Assembly: GCA_020744225.1 (NCBI GenBank)
Contig: JAGMWG010000003.1
Location: 1,116,001-1,180,000 of the forward strand
Length of the DNA stretch: 64,000 nt
Source of the DNA: Paraphoma chrysanthemicola
Lineage: Eukaryota; Ascomycota; Dothideomycetes; Pleosporales; Phaeosphaeriaceae
Reading direction: 5' to 3'
Made by a program: the position numbers and the translations under genes. Each line of letters opens with the position of its first letter. Within the stretch, counting starts at the first letter, position 1. Positions 57,356-64,000 of this stretch are shown here, piece by piece. Under the pieces are notes generated by a model. It searched no databases. It had not been told where the DNA came from and saw only the letters and a program-made list of their open reading frames with translations.

Positions 57356-58285
57356 ATGTAAGGAATCCGACTCAGCCATCCCTTCTCCTGCCTCGAGAAG
57401 CATCTGCACACCCGCACACAACTGTCCAGCTCGCGATCGTCGTGCGATAAGCGACTCGAGACGTGGCGAACCCCTCTTTGCACACTTCGTCTCTACGGCC
57501 TCCACAACCACACTCAAGGCCACAATGCTGACAATGCGTGCTCAATAGGGTCAACCTCCGCACGCAGAAGCGCCTCGCGGCATCCGTTGTCGGCTGCGGC
57601 AAGCGCAAGATCTGGCTTGACCCCAACGAGACCAGCGAGATCGCCAATGCCAACTCCCGCCAAACCATCCGCAAGCTCGTCCAGGATGGCCTCATCATCC
57701 GCAAGCCCGTCACCATGCACTCGCGTGCCCGTGCCCGAGCCCTGACCGCTGCCCGACGAATTGGCCGACACCGTGGTTTCGGTAAGAGGAAGGGTACTGC
57801 GGACGCCCGTATGCCAAGGTATGCAAATTCAACACCATCACGACAATGAGGGTGGACAAGACAGTCACATTGCTCTTGGTATATTGCACTCAGTAGAGCT
57901 ATGCTGACGCAGTTGTCTATAGCCAAGTCCTTTGGATGCGCCGTCTCCGAGTCCTCCGCCGTCTACTCGTCAAGTACCGCGCCGCCGGCAAGATCGACAA
58001 GCACCTCTACCACGAGCTCTACCATCTCTCCAAGGGTAACACCTTCAAGCACAAGCGTGCTCTCGTTGAACACGTACGTCGACCATGACATCATCACTTT
58101 GATGCCCCTCCCGAGACAGTGACTGACATGCATCGCAGATCCACAAGGCCAAGGCCGAGAAGGCTCGTGAGCGGGTTATCAAGGAGGAGATGGACGCCAA
58201 GCGCGCGAAGACCAAGGCTGCGCGGGAGAGGAGGCAGGAGCGTGTGCAGCAGAAGCGCGCTGCGCAGTTGGGCGACGAGGAGTAG
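57356..58285 (+). CDS. RPL19: Cytosolic 60S ribosomal protein eL19
   Basis: Exons 57356-57357, 57549-57818, 57923-58073 and 58139-58285 give 189 aa. The first coding exon is only the AT of the start codon: AT, then a GTAAGG donor, a 191-nt intron, and G-GTC-AAC-CTC gives MVNLRTQKRLAASVVGCGKR. Landmarks match eL19 end to end: KRKIWLDPNETSEIANANSR, IRKPVTMHSRARAR, RRIGRHRGFGKRKGTADARM, QVLWMRRLRVLRRLLVKYR and the basic C-terminal helix (KEEMDAKRAKTKAARERRQ). The protein helps form an intersubunit bridge of the large subunit. Length and order are typical. The long first intron and split start are usual places for regulation of ribosomal protein genes, which is inference. Confidence 0.95.
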
Positions 58286-58846
58286 ACGCAAGATGGCATG
58301 ATAAACAGCTGGCGTGGGTCTTTTTAAGGTTAAAGGAGGGCGTCAATCTCCTTTCTATCTGGGCATCATCGGTCATGTTACATGTACGTCTGGGTCATCT
58401 CCAAGCGACTCTTCTCACTCATGCATACTCGACTGAAAAAGGTTGCCTTCTCTGCACATATCGATGCTATGAATGTCCATGAATAGGGATAATGAGCATC
58501 AGCACAGTAGAAACGAGTAGTCGATCCTAAAACTTGATCTCTTTTGACAATTGTTTGTGCCTGCAATCATCAATGTGATCGACGCAACCCCGCCATTCCT
58601 TCCTGATAGGCATGCACGGACTATTGCGATTGCTTAAAAATACTTCCTACAGCCAGCAAGTATGTCTTAGTACGGATGCGCTTTGTGGACAGACCAAATT
58701 CCAAGGACGAGGACTTTTGCTCAAACATTTGCTGAAAGACGGCGCGAATACCACAATGCTATCCATTCGTTCCACGGGTATCAATCAACCCGAACGCCAT
58801 TGCACGATACCAACGAAACTCCAAAAATGCTGATGACGGAGAGTAC
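58286..58846. other. Convergent intergenic region
   Basis: About 560 bases between eL19 and the end of SPT3. It contains 3' UTR-like sequence and no recognisable gene. Confidence 0.4.
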
Positions 58847-60443
58847 TCAAATCTGATTGACGTTAGCCAGCTTTTGTAAACACATGCTAAGATGACTTAC
58901 CAGCTTGAGCGCTGCACGATGCACATTTCTTGTGAAGTTCAGCATGGCCCGACTCTTGTTGTTCCCACGCTGTAATCTTCTGTATCCCTCCTGCACATGT
59001 GCAGGCTGCACCGGCTCCCTCGCCTCCTCGGGCGGATCGAACAGGCCCCTCTCCCTCTTCCTCTTCAGCCTGTTGACCTCGCCGCCGTGGCTCTTCTTCC
59101 ACAGATCCTCTGCATCCTTGACCTTGAGCGCCTCTTCCGTAAGCGTCTGCACAATCTCAAATGTTAAGAAGCCCAGAATATCAATAATATCGTCCGACGG
59201 CTTGCTATCCGTGATAAGCCCAAAGCCCGCCCACTCCTTGAACCGCTTGCCCTTGCGATACGTGAAGGATGCTTGTCGACAATCCGACCAATGCACGTAT
59301 TCTTCCCTCGTCATGTTCTTGGTCCGCTCATCTGCATTCTTGAGCCGCTGGAGCGTCGCAAAATTCATCTCCTCCTCTTCTTCATCCTCGACATCGTCCA
59401 TCATTGGCGGGAACTCTGTGAAATACGAATGCACGTCCCAGACCAAGTCGACTTTGGCGCGCTTTGCTTTCTTTCCGGCTTCCGGACCTGATGGGCCTGA
59501 ACCAGCGCCTACCACGCCCGCGGCGAGATCAGCGTCTCCGGCTGCAACGTCGGCGCCTGCGTCGCCGCCCTTGTCGTCGGAGTCTTTGACAGAGCGGCGC
59601 ACGTCTTTCCACTGCAGAAAGTGGCGCAGGCGAGAGATCTTCGCGCGGTCGTGCCGGATCAGCATGAAGAGGTCGTCGGTGGATATGGATTTGCTGCCAC
59701 GCCGGGTGGCGAGCGCTGTGCATTCGCGGAGCATGTGCTGGACTTGGTCTTGCACAATGGATTCGATGAGCGTGGTTGTTTCTGGTGAGGGCTCGCCGGT
59801 TTCGCCAGATACAAACATCATCTGCAGGATTGGGAGGATTAGTTGTTTGCCTTGGGCATCTGAGGTTGGGAAGAAAGAGTCTGGCGAGCAGGAGCGAGAT
59901 TGTGGCGGCGAGAGAGGTGCGTGAGAAGACATGACCGGAAAGCGTGTGGTAAGAGGGAGATCGGAGCTGATTAGACACACTTGTCCAATGGGTAGGACAA
60001 GTGCATTGGGTATGTGTTGGGAGCTTTGAGCAACAAGCTCGGCGCCACGTCTTAGGGCAAAACAGTAGAGGGTGAGATGGGAGGTGAAGTAGAGTACGGG
60101 CCACACAGGATAGCGAGGCGGGGGCTCGTTCACAGCCCCAGACATTTGCGATAGCCTTTATCGAGGTCCCAATGGCTACCTATGTCTGGCACACAGCGGC
60201 ATCGATGTGACTTCTCACATCTTGAATATGCGCATGCAGGCCGTCGCCTGAACGGGCAATAGACGCAGGGTCGGGCCGCAAAGAGCAGGATATCGGGATG
60301 CCGACCACCAAGATTCCATCTCTTTCAAGCCTCGAGCGCGGGAAACTCATTCATGATTTCATGGAGCGTGCCATTTAAAAATAGGAAATACTAACCTGCT
60401 GAATCTCCGTCCGGTACTTCGCCAGCTTGTCCTTGTCCGCCAT
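58847..60443 (-). CDS. SPT3: SAGA complex subunit Spt3
   Basis: Exons 60443-60396, 59821-58901 and 58852-58847 give 324 aa. Spt3 helps SAGA deliver TBP to promoters. The first exon encodes MADKDKLAKYRTEIQQ, which joins to MMFVSGETGEPSPETTTLIE, the known Spt3 start. Then come the histone-fold elements (ATRRGSKSISTDDLFMLIRH, RLRHFLQWKDVRRSVKDSDD), an acidic stretch, MNFATLQRLKNADERTKNMT, the second histone fold (DDIIDILGFLTFEIVQTLTE) and REPVQPAHVQEGYRRLQ. The first intron is 570 nt and contains an open frame leading into exon 2 (from an ATG at 59932 or 60145) that is probably an artefact. The last exon is six bases, ATT-TGA. The intron before it is 48 nt, in phase and stop-free, so retention would add 16 residues. 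Confidence 0.92.
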
Positions 60444-60736
60444 GATGGCTGCTGTTGGTACAAAACCTCCTCGCACAGGGCCCGATTACGTCGTAGAATC
60501 CTTCGTACAGAGCGGAGCAATAATACAATAGGGCAAGACAAGCGCAGAGGCCGGCGATGAACGTGAATGGTTTCCCCGTGGCTGGCGCACGCGGTCTGCG
60601 GTCCACTAGCGCGAAGTCGAGACGATGCCTGCTGCGACGCGCTTGGCTCAGCCCTACGAGCCCGCCCCGCCAAAATTATGTGAATTTCGCGACGCTTCCC
60701 CACCAACGACATTCACATCAATTCACGAACATCACG
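60444..60736. promoter_or_regulatory. Divergent promoter of SPT3 and DPH5
   Basis: 293 bases between opposite start codons drive both housekeeping genes. No specific element is assigned. Confidence 0.5.
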
Positions 60737-61699
60737 ATGTTGTACCTAGTGGGTCTCGGCTTGGCCGACGAGAAGGACATTACTGTGAAGGGATTGGAGA
60801 CTGTGAAGAAGGCTGAGCGCGTGTATCTCGAGGCATACACAGCGGTGCTGCTGGTGGAGAAGGATGTGCTTGTGAGCAACTTGGATGAGGGGTGTTGGCC
60901 GGTCGCTAATTGTCACGACAGTAGGAAGCTTTCTATGGCCGAGAAGTCATCATAGCAGACCGCGAAATGGTCGAATCGTCCAGCGACGACATTCTCAAGG
61001 ACGCCGACAAGGTCGATGTCGCATTTCTCGTCGTGGGAGATCCATTCGGGTATGGAGATCTACCTTGTATTCCCTAGATCTATCTGACAATATCGCAGCG
61101 CCACCACACATACCGACCTCGTCCTCCGCGCTCGCGAACTATCCATTCCCACACGATCGATACCCAACGCCAGCATCCTGACCTCGATCGGCACCACTGG
61201 GCTACAACTCTACAACTTCGGCCAGACAGTGTCCATGGTCTTCTTCCTGGACAACTGGAAGCCCGCGTCCTTCTACGATCGCATCAAGGAGAACGTCTCA
61301 ATTGGTCTACACACGCTCGTCCTGCTGGACATCAAAGTCAAGGAGCAGAGCCTCGAGAACATGGCGCGCGGACGCAAGATCTATGAGCCACCGCGGTACA
61401 TGACGGTCGCGCAGTGTGCGCAGCAAATGTTGGAGATTGAGGAGGATGTCAAGCAAGAAGGTGTGTACACAAAGGACAGTCTGGCAGTTGGCGTTGCGCG
61501 AGTGGGTGCCGAGGATGAGAAGATTGTGGCGGGTACACTGGCGCAGCTGTGCGAAGCGGACTTGGGCAAGCCGCTACATAGTCTAGTGCTGTTGGGTAAG
61601 AGGACTCATGATTTGGAGAGGGACTTCCTCGAGGAGTTTGCGGTGGATAAGGAGAGCTTCAAGGCTGTGTGGAAGAGGGATTATGAAGGCAAGGCATGA
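60737..61699 (+). CDS. DPH5: Diphthine synthase (diphthamide methyltransferase)
   Basis: Exons 60737-60871, 60925-61049 and 61099-61699 give 286 aa. It transfers methyl groups from S-adenosylmethionine to the modified histidine of elongation factor 2 in diphthamide synthesis, in the cytosol. Clear family blocks: MLYLVGLGLADEKDITVKGL at the start, FYGREVIIADREMVE, the SAM-site block VVGDPFGATTHTDLVLRAR, then TSIGTTGLQLYNFGQTVSMV, FYDRIKENVSIGLHTLVLLD and VGVARVGAEDEKIVAGTL. Length is normal and both splice joins fall inside conserved blocks. Confidence 0.95.
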
Positions 61700-63184
61700 G
61701 AGGTTGTCTGGATTCAAAAACTCCAGGCTCTTGAGCTAAATAAGCACTCTACGGCGCCTTCAAAACTAAAGAGGTAGATGGCTCATGTCCTTCGAGTATT
61801 CCGATCGCTTCTTGAGCGTGTTTGCTTATCTCGCGATCAGTCACAGCCTGACGTCACTGTCTAAAGCCATGCACATGTAGACTTATATGCCTGGAGCCGT
61901 CATTGAATGCCAGAACATCGATGAACAAGCACGCATTGGTGTGCAGGTCATGCCTATTCACCATGCCAAACGCCACATGACAAAGGTTGCAAACGACATA
62001 GTTACAGGCAGCAGACCTCGTTTGCCTCGATCGAGGGGGACAAAATCATGAGTTCTTCCTGCTTCTGACTTTTCTTCCTTCAGTACTTTCTTCTTGGGAT
62101 TTACAAAAGTTCCGGTTTGAAATGTTCATGTTGTGATGTCGATGAGTTCGACTTTTACCACATGAAGGAGAAGGTCTTCTCTGACTGAGCAATGACCAAA
62201 GTTGAAGATGGAGACGACCATGTCCTTGGAGCGTGAAAGGGACATACGATCGGCGATGCATCATAGCTCCGAGAACATTCTGCAATACCTACTTACCGAA
62301 TTCCGATACGGCAATAACACAATGTTTTGACACCCATTTCGATACTCGACTTCCAAGAACTGTCGTCCACATCTGATGCTCGAGTAAAGTCCATCGACCT
62401 CCCAAACTGCATACGTCCAGCCTCGACCTTTCTTCCTCCAACACACTGAAGCTGACTTGCAACTTAAAGTCACAGTCGGCCGTTGTATATGAGTTCGTCT
62501 ATTTCGGATAGCCGAGGATATGAATTCGACTTCTATCTACCTCATATTGTTCTCGCGATCTTTCCAAGGACACTATCGATCGTCCATAACGCGTTGGTGC
62601 ACAGCAGTCATGCCTGCAGTGTAGGTAGTCATGTAATGTATTCCTAGCTTTAAACTGGCTTTCGAGCAAGAGAATTGGGTACCGCAAGGTAGTCTATCCT
62701 TTCTCTTGCTTGCGGGCTCTAGGCCAAGACTTTACGGGCTCTTGGAAACGTTAAATCCGGACGGTGCAGCCCCACATTTATGAGCGGAAATTCTGGCTAG
62801 TCTGAAAAGGGCGAAAATGTCATCACGACGAGTCATGTTCAGTGTTTGAGATGGTAAAGTGAGAAGAACGGACAGAACACTACACCTCGAAAGGAAATTT
62901 CCAAAGGATCGGTGTAGCCTTTCTGTTTGGCCTATCTCCGCAGATTGTCCATAAAGTTTATGCCAATTTGTCAGTCATGGTCTTCCCAAGCAACGCTCTT
63001 CTTCGGTAGCCCTCGGCGCCGTATAGACAGCTCAAGTGAATAGACTATATAATTCAATCACGCTTCCCTTTTGCTTCGACTCTACTTCATCAAATCACTC
63101 CTCAAAATCACACCAGTTCTCCTTGTGTTATCTAGCCAGCCTTGTTCCTCACCAACGTCTCTCAAAATCCATCACCAACAAATC
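61700..63184. other. Long intergenic region
   Basis: About 1.5 kb. Only frames of 60-80 residues on the minus strand, without family resemblance. No RNA gene or repeat was recognised. The right end is the promoter and pyrimidine-rich leader of the next gene. Confidence 0.4.
63046..63053 (+). promoter_or_regulatory. Possible TATA element
   Basis: TATATAAT lies 132 bases upstream of the ATG at 63185 and is followed by a C/T-rich leader, as in many fungal TATA promoters. Confidence 0.35.
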
Positions 63185-64000
63185 ATGTCGCGCTACACTG
63201 AAGCCCACATTAAGCCTAATGGCCCTGGCGATGCGCGCCCAACGGCTCTGCAAATCCTTAGAGATGAGGGCGCTGAAGGCAAGCTCAAGGGCGAGGTCAT
63301 TGTCATCACCGGTACATCTTCCGGCATCGGCATCGAAACCGCTCGCGCACTGGCTGCCACTGGCGCCACCCTCTTCCTCACCGCCAGAGACGTGGCTAAG
63401 GCCCAAACCGGGCTCGCTGGAATCTTCGAACCGTCCCGCATGGAGATTGTCGAGATGGACCAGGCCTCCCTCTCTTCAGTCCGCTCTGCCGCCGCTGCCA
63501 TTCTTGCCAAGACCTCCAAAATCCACCTCCTCGTGAACAATGCCGGCATCATGGCCATTCCCGACCTCCGCCTAACCGCTGATGGCCACGAACTCCAATT
63601 TGGCACGAACCACCTCTCGCATTTCCTCTTCTACAAGCTCTTGGAATCCGCTCTGCTCGCGGCCGCCTCCCCTGACCTCCCATCCCGCGTTGTCTCTCTC
63701 GCCTCCTCAGCCCACAACGTCCACGGTATCAACGACTCCGACAATTACGACTTCCAGAAAGGCAACTACGACCCTAGTGTAGCCTATGGCCAATCCAAGA
63801 CGGCCAACATTTACATGTCCAACGAGATTGAGCGCCGCCATGGTTCGCGCCATCTACACTCTACGAGCGTTCATCCCGGCATTGTCCAAACAGGTCTCAC
63901 TCAGCACATGCATCCAGATTCCTTCAAGGGGATGGAGCATTTGTATCCTACCATGAAAAGTGTTGAGCAGGGTGCCGCCACATCGGTGTGGGCGGCCGTT
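63185..64000 (+). CDS. Short-chain dehydrogenase/reductase (3' end outside window)
   Basis: An uninterrupted frame of 272 codons runs to the window edge without a stop, so the gene is partial. It starts MSRYTEAHIKPNGPGDARPT. The classical SDR motifs are in order: VITGTSSGIGIETARALAAT for cofactor binding, LLVNNAGIMAIP, the catalytic Ser region (VVSLASSAH), YGQSK with Tyr and Lys of the active site, then SVHPGIVQTGL. The order and the NHLSHFLFYKLL element fit the WWOX/retinol-dehydrogenase-like branch often found in fungal secondary or xenobiotic metabolism. The substrate is unknown. A TATA-like element lies upstream. Confidence 0.88.
   Translation, partial: MSRYTEAHIKPNGPGDARPTALQILRDEGAEGKLKGEVIVITGTSSGIGIETARALAATGATLFLTARDVAKAQTGLAGIFEPSRMEIVEMDQASLSSVRSAAAAILAKTSKIHLLVNNAGIMAIPDLRLTADGHELQFGTNHLSHFLFYKLLESALLAAASPDLPSRVVSLASSAHNVHGINDSDNYDFQKGNYDPSVAYGQSKTANIYMSNEIERRHGSRHLHSTSVHPGIVQTGLTQHMHPDSFKGMEHLYPTMKSVEQGAATSVWAAV

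Noticed and set aside
59822..60145. N-terminal extension of SPT3 from an ATG at 60145 or 59932
   Set aside because: The segment is Pro/Ser-rich and unlike Spt3, while an upstream exon gives the known Spt3 start with exact phase and good splice sites.

Overview
The window is nuclear DNA of a filamentous ascomycete, most likely a Dothideomycete. Genes are packed on both strands and broken by short GT-AG introns, mostly 48-70 nt with CTAAC-like branch points. Typical fungal families are present: a PTH11-type rhodopsin-fold membrane protein, an NmrA-like domain, a fungal DNMT5-type methylase and a HAM1-like protein. No tRNA, rRNA, transposon or CRISPR array was recognised. All exon models were made by eye from splice consensus and reading phase; every model with stated exons closes in frame.

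Layout. 1-12.3 kb: mitochondrial carnitine carrier, a disordered membrane protein, a small coiled-coil protein, a Reb1/TTF1-like Myb protein and a double-anchored kelch protein. 12.7-19.1 kb: a secreted protein built of six related cysteine modules (beta/gamma-crystallin-like), then a divergent mitochondrial pair, a PPR protein and ribosomal protein bS18m. 20.5-29.4 kb: a very large DNMT5-type gene (methyltransferase, zinc fingers, RING, SNF2 ATPase) that looks like two or three separate genes until its introns are removed. It shares a repeat-bearing promoter with a 2H phosphoesterase.

30-43.3 kb: a stomatin-like protein, a coiled-coil protein, OST3 of oligosaccharyltransferase, a HAM1-like lipid-binding-type protein and mitochondrial malic enzyme. 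44.5-47.3 kb: three tandem paralogues of a small Myb/SANT-like basic nuclear protein. 48-56 kb: a patatin-like protein lacking its catalytic serine, an SDR-NmrA fusion and a PTH11-type receptor-like protein. 57.4-64 kb: ribosomal protein eL19, SAGA subunit SPT3, diphthine synthase DPH5 and the start of a short-chain dehydrogenase cut by the window edge.

Most genes are unrelated housekeeping neighbours, not one pathway. Two loose themes recur: mitochondrial function (carnitine carrier, PPR, bS18m, malic enzyme) and chromatin or DNA binding (DNMT5, SPT3, Myb protein, SANT-like triplet). The least ordinary items are the DNMT5 gene with its paired Zn2Cys6-like amino terminus and 20-bp promoter repeats, the six-module secreted protein, the SANT-like triplet, the serine-less patatin and the SDR-NmrA fusion.
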